A stretch of DNA of 38,385 nt. It comes from Peptococcaceae bacterium (GTDB taxonomy: Bacteria; Bacillota; Peptococcia; DRI-13). Below, in pieces: positions 25,153 through 33,957 of this stretch. A model generated the notes under the pieces. It searched no databases. It was not told the DNA's origin and saw only the letters and a program-made list of their open reading frames with translations. The position numbers and the translations under genes are program-made. Position 1 is the stretch's first letter. Each line of letters opens with the position of its first letter. The stretch spans positions 1-38,385 of the forward strand of contig JAIHAN010000008.1 of assembly GCA_020054815.1 (NCBI GenBank). The letters are read 5' to 3'.

Positions 25153-25662
25153 ATGAACAATAGGGAATGGAAAAGACCCCGGAACCTGACCATAGGCGCT
25201 CTTCTAGCTGCCTTGGCCGTAGGATTTCAGGCTTCACCTCTTTATCTTCCTTTTGTGGGTATTTCTTTTAGCTCACTAAGTACCCTGCCTATCGCTTTGG
25301 CAGGTTATATGGAAGCAATGACTGGCCTTTTGGCTTACCTGGTAGCGGGGTTAATCATGATTACCCTCAGTGTACCCCAGGCCCTCATTTTTTTTCTTTC
25401 CTCGGGACTCCTGGGTCTCTGCCTGGGAATCCTGATGAAAAGTAAGGCACCTTTCCTGGTGGTGGTAGGAGTCTCTGCTTTCCTACTTTCCCTGGGAATT
25501 TTAATTCTTGGTTCCCTGCTGGGTATACCTGTGTTACCCTGGCTTACAGGAGTGAGGAGGGCTTTACTGATACCCGTCACCCTATGTTTAACCCTGCTCT
25601 ACAGCGCCATCTGGGTGCCGGTCCTGGCTGCTGTTATCGTAAGAGTAAAAACTTATCTTTAG
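25153..25662 (+). CDS. Integral membrane protein, ECF transporter S-component-like
   Basis: Encodes about 169 residues with five or six hydrophobic helices (TIGALLAALAVGFQ, MTGLLAYLVAGLIMITLSV, FFLSSGLLGLCLGILM, FLLSLGILILGSLLGI, LIPVTLCLTLLYSAIWV). Size and the short basic N-terminus before the first helix fit vitamin-binding S components of ECF transporters, but I see no ligand signature. The start ATG 25153 is preferred because AGGTG lies eight bases upstream; a frame eight codons longer is open. The stop lies about ten bases before a mutM remnant. No energising module is near. Confidence 0.6.
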   Translation: MNNREWKRPRNLTIGALLAALAVGFQASPLYLPFVGISFSSLSTLPIALAGYMEAMTGLLAYLVAGLIMITLSVPQALIFFLSSGLLGLCLGILMKSKAPFLVVVGVSAFLLSLGILILGSLLGIPVLPWLTGVRRALLIPVTLCLTLLYSAIWVPVLAAVIVRVKTYL

Positions 25663-25670
25663 GCTGCTTC

Positions 25671-26044
25671 ACATGGTTTCCCTGGAAGGATGCACTGAAA
25701 CCTCTCCTCACTGATCAGGAGTTTATTGCAGGGATCGGTAATTGTTATTCCGACGAGATACTCTTTGCGGCAGGGATCAGGCCTGACCGTAAAGCTAATG
25801 AACTGGACAGGGAGGAAGTTTCTCGCCTGTATTCTGCCATTCCCGGACCCTGGAGGAGGCTATTCGAAACGGCGGTTATATGGATAAACCTTTCCGGCGG
25901 GACGATGATTTTACAGGAGGACATAACAACCATTTGAAGGTTTATGATCGGGAAGGCCAGCCTTGCTATTCCTGTAATGATCTGGTTCGCCTTATACAAA
26001 TCTCGGGTAGAAAAAGCTTTTTCTGTCCTGTCTGTCAGAAGTAA
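25671..26044 (+). pseudogene. 3' remnant of a formamidopyrimidine-DNA glycosylase (Fpg/Nei) gene
   Basis: The visible part starts at about WFPWKDALKPLLTDQEF and runs through FIAGIGNCYSDEILFAAGI, which is the helix-two-turn-helix region of Fpg. At about 25841-25850 one base is lost or gained: the frame changes from SAIPGPWRR to TLEEAIRNGGYMDKPFRRD. The second frame ends in the zinc finger PCYSCNDLVRLIQISG then KSFFCPVCQK and TAA 26042-26044. The catalytic N-terminal proline domain (about 140 residues) is absent, and the front directly abuts the upstream membrane protein gene. The protein should be inactive. Normal Fpg removes oxidised purines from DNA. Confidence 0.85.
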
Positions 26045-26072
26045 TACCTTCTCTTTTTCATATAGATGAAAG

Positions 26073-26102
26073 CATGGTCGTGGGGGCACGACCATGTTTT
26101 CG
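26073..26102 (+). terminator. Terminator after the fpg remnant
   Basis: CATGGTCGTG (26073-26082) pairs perfectly with CACGACCATG (26087-26096) around GGGG, followed by TTTTCG. It may also slow transcription of the opposing kinase gene. Confidence 0.8.
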
Positions 26103-26139
26103 TTTATTGTGAGATAAAAGCAGGGAAAAACAAAGGATA

Positions 26140-26622
26140 TTACCTTTTGAAAATTCTTTGGGCTGTAATAACCTTCGCTAACTTTAAGTCTTCATTATAG
26201 AGTTTAATGACATGGATACCTTCTTCTATGCGAGGCCTTTGAAAGGACTTATAAAGGGATTTGATTACATATGTAGGCACTTTCCGTTCCCTTTCACTGT
26301 TTCTGACCAGTGCCGTTTGAAGGGGAGTGTTTACCCAGTGTAAGATGATCTGGGCCTGGTATTTCTGGCCCAGCTTAATAAAACTTCTCCGTTTGACAGC
26401 AGTCAGGTTGGTTGCATCAAAAATTACATTTTTACCTATGGAAAGCAGGTAAGCAATAATCTCTTTAGCAAGAGCAAAGACCAATTTATCATGTTGGACA
26501 ACAGCTTCATCGTTCCAGAGAAACTTGCGCAGGTTATCAGTGGACACGACATATCCCTGCAGGCGACTGCCTAAAGTTGATTTGCCGCTGCCGGGAATGC
26601 CGCATAAGATGTGTAACTTCAC
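26140..26622 (-). CDS. Small P-loop kinase (polynucleotide kinase-like AAA_33 type)
   Basis: Encodes 160 residues. Walker A is GIPGSGKST (residues 8-16), followed by YVVSTDNLRKFLW, which holds the Asp that often binds the acceptor, then NVIFDATNLTAVKRRSFI (Walker B-like Asp and Asn) and the lid-region arginines RNSERERKVP. It resembles the kinase part of Pnkp-like or zeta-toxin-like phosphotransferases and small ATPases of unknown substrate. The start is GTG with AGGTG seven bases upstream and TATAAT directly before that. No antitoxin-like gene lies beside it, so a toxin role is not supported. Confidence 0.8.
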   Translation of the reverse strand: MKLHILCGIPGSGKSTLGSRLQGYVVSTDNLRKFLWNDEAVVQHDKLVFALAKEIIAYLLSIGKNVIFDATNLTAVKRRSFIKLGQKYQAQIILHWVNTPLQTALVRNSERERKVPTYVIKSLYKSFQRPRIEEGIHVIKLYNEDLKLAKVITAQRIFKR

Positions 26623-26798
26623 CGGTTATCACCTATTATATTGGGGACATTCCTCTCTTTTGATAAATACCTATGCTTCAGCAGGTGTGTCCCCTTTCCT
26701 TATATATACCATTATCATGTGTTATTTGATAAGAATTAAAAAGTGTACGAAAATGTTTTATTATATCAGTATAAGCAATAGAAAAGGAGAAGGATGAT

Positions 26799-27719
26799 AT
26801 GATTAAATCTCCACACTTGATGCTGGTCCTGGCTACCCTTTTTTGGGGTGGCAACATTGCTTTAGGGAGAGCTGTTACCGGTAGTATACCGCCGCTGACC
26901 CTGTCATATCTGCGCTGGACGGAGGCTTTCCTCATCTTTTTACCCCTTGCTTGGCGTGAGCTAAAGGAACATAAAGATATCCTCCTCGCCAACTGGCCTG
27001 CTTTTGCCGCCCTGGGTTTAACAGGAATTTTAGGTTTTAATATGTGTGTTTACCTGGCGGTTCAGTATACCACTGCCACCAATGCCGCTTTAATCAATTC
27101 TTTTTCTCCGGTCGCTGTTATCCTGTTTAGTTTTATTTTCTTTAAGGAAAGGATTACCTTAAGACAACTGGGAGGTATTATCCTTTCTTTTGCGGGTGTA
27201 GTTTTGATTATTGCCCGGGGGGAATGGGAAAATCTTATAGGCTTAACCTTTAATAAAGGTGACATCATCATGCTGGTGGCTGTACTGCTCTGGGCAGTTT
27301 ATTCCATGGTATTAAAGTTAAGAGGAAAGGTAGCGCCGCCGAAAGCCGTTTTTGCCGCATCTATTTTGGGTGGACTTATTTTTACCTTTCCTTTAGTCAT
27401 CTATGAAAACTACACGGGTGGGATGGGATGGATTACCAATCTGAAACCGTATCATTACCTTAGCCTACTCTATTTCGGTATCTTCCCCACTATACTGTCT
27501 TTCCTTTTCTTTAATAAAGCAATGTTGGAACTGGGTCCTAACCGGGCAAATATCTACCAGAACCTGGTCGTGGTTTTCGCTTCCTTATTCGGTATTTTGT
27601 TTTTGCAGGAAAAACTTATTTATGCTCATCTCCTGGGCGGTGTTCTCATCATTACCGGGGTGTATTTGACTTCGCAGATGGGGAAAGCACAGGCAGATAA
27701 AATTACAGTGAAATACTAA
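26799..27719 (+). CDS. EamA (DMT superfamily) transporter
   Basis: Encodes 306 residues with ten predicted membrane helices in two EamA repeats. Repeat one includes LFWGGNIALGRAVTGSIPP, LGLTGILGFNMCVYLAVQY and ATNAALINSFSPVAVILFSF. Repeat two includes LLWAVYSMVLKLRG, LLYFGIFPTILSFLFFNKAM and ANIYQNLVVVFASLFGILFL. These are inner-membrane exporters or importers of metabolites, often amino acids; the substrate is unknown. The ATG start follows AAGGAGAAGG. Single gene with its own terminator. Confidence 0.92.
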   Translation: MIKSPHLMLVLATLFWGGNIALGRAVTGSIPPLTLSYLRWTEAFLIFLPLAWRELKEHKDILLANWPAFAALGLTGILGFNMCVYLAVQYTTATNAALINSFSPVAVILFSFIFFKERITLRQLGGIILSFAGVVLIIARGEWENLIGLTFNKGDIIMLVAVLLWAVYSMVLKLRGKVAPPKAVFAASILGGLIFTFPLVIYENYTGGMGWITNLKPYHYLSLLYFGIFPTILSFLFFNKAMLELGPNRANIYQNLVVVFASLFGILFLQEKLIYAHLLGGVLIITGVYLTSQMGKAQADKITVKY

Positions 27720-27762
27720 AAGGGAATGGATGCTCCACGTTAGGCATCCATTCCCTTTTTAT
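27718..27762. terminator. Bidirectional terminator after the EamA gene
   Basis: A stem of about 16 bp (27718-27733 with 27744-27759) and a 10-base loop are followed by T residues. It separates converging EamA and glcF-like genes. Confidence 0.9.
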
Positions 27763-27788
27763 AAGATTAATAGTTTAAGGTTTATTTC

Positions 27789-29015
27789 TTATTTTTGCCC
27801 ATAACTCATGGCTAACAGTTCCACAGGATGGAGTATTTCTACGGGCACATTAAACTTCCTGGCACCCAGGGCCAGCTGCATGCGGCAGCTGGGACAGCCC
27901 ACAGCCAGGGTGTCCGCTCCTGTAGCTTTAGTGTTTGCCATTTTGTGCTCCAGGATTTTCATAGACACTTCGGGGTTTTTAATGTTGAAGGTGCCGGCGC
28001 CCCCGCAGCAGCGATTGGCATCAATCATTTCCCGGTATTCCACCCCCGGCAGGGATTTTAAGAGTAGACGGGGTTCTCTGGTAACTCCCATGGTCCGGTT
28101 AAGATGGCAGGAATCATGGTAGGTGACGGTCCTGTTAAGGGCCAGGGAGCCAGGTTTGATTCCGGCATCGTTGACCAGGAATTCCGTGATATCCCGTACT
28201 TTGCCGGCGAATTCCTGGGCCTTGGACTGGTCTTGGTCTTTTAGCCAGTGAGGGTATTCCCTGAGGGCACTGCCGCAGGAACCGCAGTCGGTAAGGACGG
28301 CTTCCACATCATAGGTAGTAAAAATATCCAGGTTTTTCAATGCCAGTTCCCGGGCGGTATCCATGTCGCCGGAAGAGTAGTGAGGCAATCCGCAGCAGTA
28401 TACCTTGGGAACAATGACCTCATAGCCGTGGGCTTCCAGCATCCGTACAGCCGTTAACCCGACCTGGGGAGAGACCAGGTTGGTCATACAGCCCACAAAG
28501 TAGGCCACTTTTTTTCCGCTACCTGGTTTGGCCTTATACTGTTCCCAGAAAGTCTTAGACGGCAGGGGTGGGAGAATTTCTTCTTTTTCTTTGAGGGAAT
28601 GAGGCAAGAGCTTCGTTAAAGAGAGATTCCTGGCCAGACCCAGGGAGGCAAAAACAGTTTCCATGACAGCCGGATTCTTTAAGCCCCAGCGCAGGGCCAG
28701 GTAGTAAACCAGGGGTAATCCCTGGTCTTTTACGAACTGGGCCCGGGCTGCCGCTACTATTTTATCGGTGGGAATTTTATTGGGGCAGCTTTCGGCACAG
28801 GCCTGGCAGCCTAAGCAGAGGTCCATGAATTTTCTTAGGCGGGGGGTTAACTGGAGATTCCCTTCCAGCAGTTCACGGGTCATGCGGATTTTTCCTCGGG
28901 CTACGGTACCTTCGTGCCTTTCTGCATGATAGACGGGACAGAAGCCCAGGCAGATGCCGCAGCGCAGGCAGCGTTCAGTTTCATCTTGGTATGGTTTAAT
29001 GTACTCATTATTCAT
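27789..29015 (-). CDS. glcF: Glycolate oxidase-type iron-sulfur subunit (GlcF-like)
   Basis: Encodes 408 residues from ATG 29013-29015; a GTG three codons upstream is open. Two 4Fe-4S motifs lie near the N-terminus: CLRCGICLGFCPVYH and CLGCQACAESCPNKIP. Two CCG domains follow: YFVGCMTNLVSPQVG with YCCGLPHYSSGD, and TYHDSCHLNRTMGVTREP with ANRCCGGAGTFNIKNP. These bind further iron-sulfur centres and pass electrons from the flavin subunit to a carrier such as quinone. The gene overlaps the end of glcD by about 8 bases, which indicates a complex. The electron acceptor is unknown. Confidence 0.9.
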   Translation of the reverse strand: MNNEYIKPYQDETERCLRCGICLGFCPVYHAERHEGTVARGKIRMTRELLEGNLQLTPRLRKFMDLCLGCQACAESCPNKIPTDKIVAAARAQFVKDQGLPLVYYLALRWGLKNPAVMETVFASLGLARNLSLTKLLPHSLKEKEEILPPLPSKTFWEQYKAKPGSGKKVAYFVGCMTNLVSPQVGLTAVRMLEAHGYEVIVPKVYCCGLPHYSSGDMDTARELALKNLDIFTTYDVEAVLTDCGSCGSALREYPHWLKDQDQSKAQEFAGKVRDITEFLVNDAGIKPGSLALNRTVTYHDSCHLNRTMGVTREPRLLLKSLPGVEYREMIDANRCCGGAGTFNIKNPEVSMKILEHKMANTKATGADTLAVGCPSCRMQLALGARKFNVPVEILHPVELLAMSYGQK

Positions 29016-30402
29016 GATCTTCACCTAAAAGGACAACTTTACCGGGATTTAAGATATTAAGGGGGTCAAAGGCCTTTTTGATGTTTTGCAGTACTTCCAC
29101 TCCTGTTTCGCCAAACTCCCAGGGAATATATTTTCTCTTGGCGATACCAATGCCATGTTCACCGCTCAAGGTACCGCCCAGTTTGAGGGCAATGGCAAAC
29201 ATTTCATCAATACATTTTTCTACCCTGGCCACTTCCTCGCTGTCCCTTTCATCAAAGAGAATAGAGGGATGGAGGTTGCCATCTCCTGTATGGCCCAGCA
29301 TGGGTATCCGCAGGTTGTACTTTTTACCCAGTGCTTTAAATTCCCGGACGGCATTGACCAGCTCGCTGCGGGGAACGGTGGCGTCCTCCGTAAAGATGGA
29401 ACGGGTACTCTGGGTGAGACAGCCGAAGGATGCTTTGCGACCGGCCCAGAGGGCAGCCGCTTCTTCGGGAGTCTGGGCAATCCTTACTTCTCTGCCGCCA
29501 AATTCCTTACAGATTTCCTCTATGCGGCTGATGTCTTCGTCAACCTCGCGGGGTTTACCGTCAACTTCAATGAGGATGGCAGCCTCGACGTCAGTAGGGA
29601 AGCCCACATGCTTGGCATTTTCGATGAGGACCAAATTGTCCTGGTCCATTAGCTCCAGGGTCGTTGGGACAATTCTTCGCTCGATGATACCGGCAACTGC
29701 GGCCGCTCCTTCTTCCAGGGTGTTAAAGATAGCCAGGGCGGTGCGTTTGGCCTGGGGCAAAGGAATCAGTCGGAGAATGATTTCGGTGACGATACCCAGG
29801 GTACCTTCGGAACCCACGAAAAGCCGGGTCAAATCGTAGCCGGAGACATTTTTGATGGTTTTGCCCCCTGTCCTGAGAACACGACCGTCAGCCAGGACAA
29901 TTTCCAAACCCAGAACATAATCCTTGGTCACACCATACTTGAAACACCTGGGACCGCCGGCGTTGGTAGCGATATTCCCCCCGATGGTACACATGTTCAT
30001 GCTTTGGGGGTCAGGAGGATAAAAGAGGCCCTGGGCTTCCACAGCCCGGTGCAGGTCGGCAGTAATGACGCCGGGCTGGACCACGGCGACTAAGTTCTTG
30101 GTATCAATCTCCAGGATCCTGTTCATCCTGCTCATATCTATGACGATAGAACCCTCGCTAGGCACGCTGCCTCCGGCGAGACTGGTACCTCCTCCCCGGG
30201 GAATAACAGGTGTTTGGTATTTGGAAGCAATCTTTAAAATTGCCTGCACATCTTCCCTTTTTTCCGGCACTGCTACGGCCAGGGGCTGACAGATATAGGG
30301 GGAAGAATCGTAGGAATAGCACACCAGGTCTTCTTTTGCAGTGAGAACCTTGTGTTCTCCCAGCGATGCTTTTAGTTTCCGTATAGCGTTAACAGAATCC
30401 AT
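29008..30402 (-). CDS. glcD: FAD-linked glycolate/lactate oxidase-type subunit (GlcD-like)
   Basis: Encodes 464 residues. The N-terminal FAD-binding domain (FAD_binding_4) has PVIPRGGGTSLAGGSVPSEG and GGNIATNAGGPRCFKYGVTK. The C-terminal FAD-oxidase domain has LGHTGDGNLHPSILFD and GGTLSGEHGIGIAKR, which hold the catalytic His residues. It oxidises a 2-hydroxy acid, with glycolate and D-lactate as usual substrates, and delivers electrons to the GlcF-like protein encoded next. ATG follows AAGGAG. No lactate permease or acetogenic lct-type Etf lies adjacent, so the substrate is open. Confidence 0.92.
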   Translation of the reverse strand: MDSVNAIRKLKASLGEHKVLTAKEDLVCYSYDSSPYICQPLAVAVPEKREDVQAILKIASKYQTPVIPRGGGTSLAGGSVPSEGSIVIDMSRMNRILEIDTKNLVAVVQPGVITADLHRAVEAQGLFYPPDPQSMNMCTIGGNIATNAGGPRCFKYGVTKDYVLGLEIVLADGRVLRTGGKTIKNVSGYDLTRLFVGSEGTLGIVTEIILRLIPLPQAKRTALAIFNTLEEGAAAVAGIIERRIVPTTLELMDQDNLVLIENAKHVGFPTDVEAAILIEVDGKPREVDEDISRIEEICKEFGGREVRIAQTPEEAAALWAGRKASFGCLTQSTRSIFTEDATVPRSELVNAVREFKALGKKYNLRIPMLGHTGDGNLHPSILFDERDSEEVARVEKCIDEMFAIALKLGGTLSGEHGIGIAKRKYIPWEFGETGVEVLQNIKKAFDPLNILNPGKVVLLGEDHE

Positions 30403-30592
30403 GAATATTACTCCTTCCGTAAAATCCTGATACGTTTTTAACCGCTTTTGTTCTTATTGTAAATGTCTTAATTTATGATAACAAATTTTTAATCTACAAA
30501 CGATAGTAATATTTTTGAATGTAATTGCCTTTGGAGTTGAAGCTGTTGTATTATTCTTAATAATCACCTATTAAGTTTAAGGGGATGATGTT

Positions 30593-31540
30593 ATGGAGTT
30601 AGTTACTTTCGGAGAAACAATGGTTTTATTTAATCCCGATTCCACAGGGCCTTTGAGATACGTTCATACTTTTAGCAAATCTATCGCCGGTGCCGAATCC
30701 AATGTAGCCATTGCCCTGGCCCGCCTGGGTCATAAGGTGGGGTGGTTTTCCAAGTTAGGCGATGACGAGTTTGGAAGATATATCACCTCTGTCATCAGGG
30801 GTGAGGGAGTAGATGTTTCCAGAGTCGTGTATGATGCACAGAGAAATACAGGATTATTATTTAAAGAAAGATTCTCCCATGTCAATCCTAATATTTATTA
30901 CTATCGAAAAAATTCGGCGGCAAGCGGGCTTGTTACAGGTGAAATTGATTTTGACTATATCAGGAGTGCAAAAATACTACATGTGACGGGTATTACTTTG
31001 GCCTTATCTGAGAACTGCCGAAAAGCTGTCTTTGATGCCGTAAGAGAAGCGAAAAAACATAACGTCCAGGTTTCTTTTGACCCTAATATCAGACTAAAGT
31101 TATGGAGCATCGACCAGGCCAAACCGGTTTTACTGGAAATGGCTAAATTGGCGGATATAATCTTTCCCGGAGTGGATGAAGGTAAAATCTTACTAAACAC
31201 GGATGAACCGCGGCTGATAGCCGGTACGCTTCACGAAATGGGCTGTGGAACAGTGGCAGTGAAATTGGGCAAGGCCGGCTGCTATGTTTCCCAGGGAAAA
31301 GAACAGCATTTTATTCAAGGTTTCGTTGTGGAAAAACCGGAAGATACTGTAGGTGCAGGCGATGGCTTTGCCGCCGGGTTCTTATCGGGGATACTGAAAG
31401 GGCTAAGCCTTCAGGAATGTGGGGAATTTGCCAATGGCGTGGGGGCTATGGCCACGCTGGTCAAAGGTGATATGGAAGGATTTCCAACACTGGCCCAGGT
31501 GCTAGATTTTATGGGTAAAACCACATACGTGGACAGGTAA
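30593..31540 (+). CDS. PfkB-family sugar kinase (2-keto-3-deoxygluconate kinase-like)
   Basis: Encodes 315 residues, standard for the ribokinase fold. The N-terminal signature GGE-like region is ELVTFGETMVLFNP with SIAGAESNVAIALARLG. The C-terminal signature DTVGAGDGFAAGFLSGIL contains the catalytic Asp and anion hole (GAGDGF). A sugar-binding region HVTGITLALSENCRKAV and a nucleotide-contact region VAVKLGKAGCYVS are visible. The closest functional type from memory is KDG kinase, because of the TFGETMVLF start. The start is ATG with TAAGGGG upstream. A LacI-family regulator follows after a terminator, suggesting a sugar acid regulon. Confidence 0.88.
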   Translation: MELVTFGETMVLFNPDSTGPLRYVHTFSKSIAGAESNVAIALARLGHKVGWFSKLGDDEFGRYITSVIRGEGVDVSRVVYDAQRNTGLLFKERFSHVNPNIYYYRKNSAASGLVTGEIDFDYIRSAKILHVTGITLALSENCRKAVFDAVREAKKHNVQVSFDPNIRLKLWSIDQAKPVLLEMAKLADIIFPGVDEGKILLNTDEPRLIAGTLHEMGCGTVAVKLGKAGCYVSQGKEQHFIQGFVVEKPEDTVGAGDGFAAGFLSGILKGLSLQECGEFANGVGAMATLVKGDMEGFPTLAQVLDFMGKTTYVDR

Positions 31541-31551
31541 TTCAGCGATAG

Positions 31552-31585
31552 GTGCGATCGATAACAAGATTGCACTTATTTTTTT
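31552..31585 (+). terminator. Terminator of the sugar kinase gene
   Basis: GTGCGATC (31552-31559) pairs with GATTGCAC (31568-31575) with one wobble, followed by a TTATTTTTTT run. Confidence 0.85.
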
Positions 31586-31637
31586 AAAATAAGCAGGAAA
31601 GAGCGGATTTGTGTCGTATATAGTTAACGACAACCTA

Positions 31638-31664
31638 TGAAATCGATTGCAGAAATCGATTTCA
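31638..31664 (+). promoter_or_regulatory. Two tandem LacI-type operators
   Basis: TGAAATCGATTGCA (31638-31651) and AGAAATCGATTTCA (31651-31664) are arranged head to tail with a 14-base period. The second contains the perfect palindrome GAAATCGATTTC with the central CG of LacI-family sites, and the outer halves together form a larger inverted repeat. They lie 43-70 bases upstream of the regulator start, so autoregulation is likely. Confidence 0.7.
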
Positions 31665-31707
31665 AAAAAAGACAGTGACATACGCTTTGCTCAGGGAGGT
31701 GATAAAT

Positions 31708-32718
31708 ATGCCTACGCTCAAAGATGTGGCAAAACTGGCGGGTGTATCTACCAGTACAGCCAGCCGGGTCCTCACGGGTGCTGCTAATGTCAATGAGGCT
31801 ACAAAAGCACGGGTTATGGAGGCTATTGAGAAGTTGGGCTACCAAACCAACTTTGTGGCCAAGAGTTTACGTCAGAGGCGCACCGGTACACTGGCTCTTT
31901 TAATACCTAATATCCGGAACCCTTTTTATTCTATCGTTACTAAAGGAGTTACGGCTGTAGCCAAGCAGCATGGTTATACTGTAATTTTGGCCGATTGCGA
32001 CGATGACCTCCAGCATGAAGTGGAGACCATCAACAGACTGAAAAACCGCTGGGTTGATGGCTTTATCATAGCCACCACCAGTGAAAAGAATTATGACCAC
32101 CTGCTGGCCTTGCAGGATAGTAAGATACCGTTAGTGTTGCTGGTGAGGAAAATAGACCGGGAAATCACCTCAGTGGTAGTGGATGACTACCGGGGAGGGT
32201 ACCTTGGTACCGAGTACCTGCTGCAAAAAGGCCACCGCAGAATAGCCTTTATCGGGGGAGATTTGAATTTAAGTTTCAACCGTAACAGGTATTTGGGTTA
32301 CCTGAAAGCCCTCAAGGACTGGGGGGTGGAAAAGGATGAGGAGATCATCATTACCCGGATTATTGGCCATGAAGGGGGCTACCAGGCTGTGAACGAACTG
32401 CTTTTATTGGAAAAGAAGTTTACGGCTGTCCTTTGTACCAATGACATTAAAGCCCTGGGCGCTATGCGGGCTATTTATGATGCGGGGCTCAGTGTACCCC
32501 GCGATATTTCCGTGATGGGTTTTGACAATTTAGATCTCTCCGCCCTGAGCATTCCCGCTTTAACGACAGTAGCCCAACCCGCTTATGAAATGGGTGAGGA
32601 AGCGGCCCAGCGTGTCATTGACCTGATCAACAATATTAAACCCCCTAATCTTATTAAGTTGATGGATGTCTCAGTAGTGGAAAGAGATACGGTCACAGTT
32701 CCACCCGTTTATCTTTAA
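31708..32718 (+). CDS. LacI-family transcriptional regulator
   Basis: Encodes 336 residues from ATG 31708, chosen because AGGGAGGTGA stands seven bases upstream and the first residues MPTLKDVAKLAGVSTSTASR form the classic helix-turn-helix. The hinge helix region EKLGYQTNFVAKSLRQRRTG follows. The ligand-binding domain, periplasmic-binding-protein-like, has LALLIPNIRNPFYSIVTKGV, GFIIATTSE, VVVDDYRGGYLGTEYLL, AVLCTNDIKALGAM and DISVMGFDNLDLSALSIPAL. It should bind a sugar or sugar acid. It lies between a PfkB kinase and an acyl-CoA dehydrogenase operon; only 72 bases and no terminator separate it from the latter. Confidence 0.95.
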   Translation: MPTLKDVAKLAGVSTSTASRVLTGAANVNEATKARVMEAIEKLGYQTNFVAKSLRQRRTGTLALLIPNIRNPFYSIVTKGVTAVAKQHGYTVILADCDDDLQHEVETINRLKNRWVDGFIIATTSEKNYDHLLALQDSKIPLVLLVRKIDREITSVVVDDYRGGYLGTEYLLQKGHRRIAFIGGDLNLSFNRNRYLGYLKALKDWGVEKDEEIIITRIIGHEGGYQAVNELLLLEKKFTAVLCTNDIKALGAMRAIYDAGLSVPRDISVMGFDNLDLSALSIPALTTVAQPAYEMGEEAAQRVIDLINNIKPPNLIKLMDVSVVERDTVTVPPVYL

Positions 32719-32744
32719 ATAATTATCATTAGTAAATAACACAA

Positions 32745-32774
32745 TTAACTATCAACTATCAACTACCAACTAAA
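32745..32774 (+). repeat. Short tandem heptamer repeat
   Basis: AACTATC is repeated twice and then AACTACC and AACTA follow, within the 72-base gap before the acyl-CoA dehydrogenase. Four units in total, one base varying. Confidence 0.8.
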
Positions 32775-32790
32775 ACAAGGAGGAGTTAAA

Positions 32791-33939
32791 ATGGATTTTC
32801 GTTTGAATGAAACCCAGGAAATGTTTCGTGACATGGTGAGGAACTTTGCTCGCAAAGAAGTTGCCCCTCTTACCCAGGAATTGGATAAGAAAGCCGAGTT
32901 TCCCTGGAAGAACTACAAACAGGCCGCTGAACTGGGGATCTTAGCTATGACCTTACCAGAAGAGTTTGGCGGCGTGGAAGCCGATTCCATCAGCTATGCC
33001 CTGGCCATTGAAGAACTAGCCTGGGCCAGCGCTTCGGTAGCCGATAGCATTATGCTGGTAGAGGCACTTACCTATCTTTTACACACCTATGGTACCAGGG
33101 AACAACAGCAAAAGTGGATTCCTCCCCTGGTTAATGCCGAAATCCTGGGTTCTTTTGCTGTTACCGAACCCAACGCCGGCACTGATGCAGCCAGTATGCA
33201 GACTACTGCCGTGCTGGATGGTGACTGTTATGTGCTAAATGGCACCAAAGCTTTTATTAACAACGCTCCCGTGGCCGATATGGCTATCGTTTTTGCCGTT
33301 ACCGACAAAGAGAAAGGCCCCCGGGGAGGGATTACTGCCTTTATTGTGGAAAAAGGCATGCCCGGTCTCTCTGCCGGCAAACCTGAAGATCTCCTGGGCC
33401 AGCGTTCTTTAATCGTGGGTGAATTAATCATGGAAGACGTCCGGGTACCCAAGGAAAACGTCCTGGGTAAAGTGGGTGAAGGTTTCAAAATGGCCATGAA
33501 GTGTTTGGATAACGGCAGGATAGCCATAGCTGCCCTGGCCTTAGGGATAGCCCAGGCGGCTTTGGACGAATCCATCAAACACAGCAAGCAAAGGGTACAA
33601 TTTGGCCAGCCTATTGCTAATTTCCAGGCGACCCAGTTTAAGATTGCCAACATGGCTACGGAAATTGAAGCAGCGCGTCTCTTAATTCACAAAGCAGCTT
33701 TTCTTAAGGACCAGGGGGTAAAATTCAGCAAGGAAGCGGCCATGGCTAAGCTCTTTGCCTCAGACCTGGCCGTGAGAGCGGCCAATGAAGCTGTACAAAT
33801 CCACGGAGGGTATGGCTATACCAAAGATTATGTGGTGGAAAGGTTATACAGGGACTGCAAGATTACCCAGATCTACGAAGGAACTAACGAAATCCAGCGT
33901 GTGGTGATTGCCCGCCATGTCTATAACGAGAGCGAATAG
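32791..33939 (+). CDS. Acyl-CoA dehydrogenase
   Basis: Encodes 382 residues, the size of short-chain or butyryl-CoA type dehydrogenases. It has the N-terminal helix domain (DMVRNFARKEVAPLTQELD), the FAD-contact signature FAVTEPNAGTDAASMQT, the beta barrel with LNGTKAFINNAP, and the C-terminal helix domain with QFGQPIANFQATQFKIANMA, NEAVQIHGGYGYTKDYVVER and the catalytic base E363 in IYEGTNEIQR. It oxidises an acyl-CoA to a 2-enoyl-CoA, or the reverse, with electrons exchanged with Etf encoded directly downstream. Chain specificity cannot be read. ATG follows AAGGAGGAG. Confidence 0.95.
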   Translation: MDFRLNETQEMFRDMVRNFARKEVAPLTQELDKKAEFPWKNYKQAAELGILAMTLPEEFGGVEADSISYALAIEELAWASASVADSIMLVEALTYLLHTYGTREQQQKWIPPLVNAEILGSFAVTEPNAGTDAASMQTTAVLDGDCYVLNGTKAFINNAPVADMAIVFAVTDKEKGPRGGITAFIVEKGMPGLSAGKPEDLLGQRSLIVGELIMEDVRVPKENVLGKVGEGFKMAMKCLDNGRIAIAALALGIAQAALDESIKHSKQRVQFGQPIANFQATQFKIANMATEIEAARLLIHKAAFLKDQGVKFSKEAAMAKLFASDLAVRAANEAVQIHGGYGYTKDYVVERLYRDCKITQIYEGTNEIQRVVIARHVYNESE

Positions 33940-33957
33940 GGAAAGGAGAGGGATAAG

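Noticed and set aside
26140-26622. Zeta-type toxin interpretation of the P-loop kinase
   Set aside because: No antitoxin gene adjoins it and the family includes many ordinary kinases.
29078-29839. 253-codon plus-strand frame
   Set aside because: Antisense to glcD, low complexity, no ribosome site.
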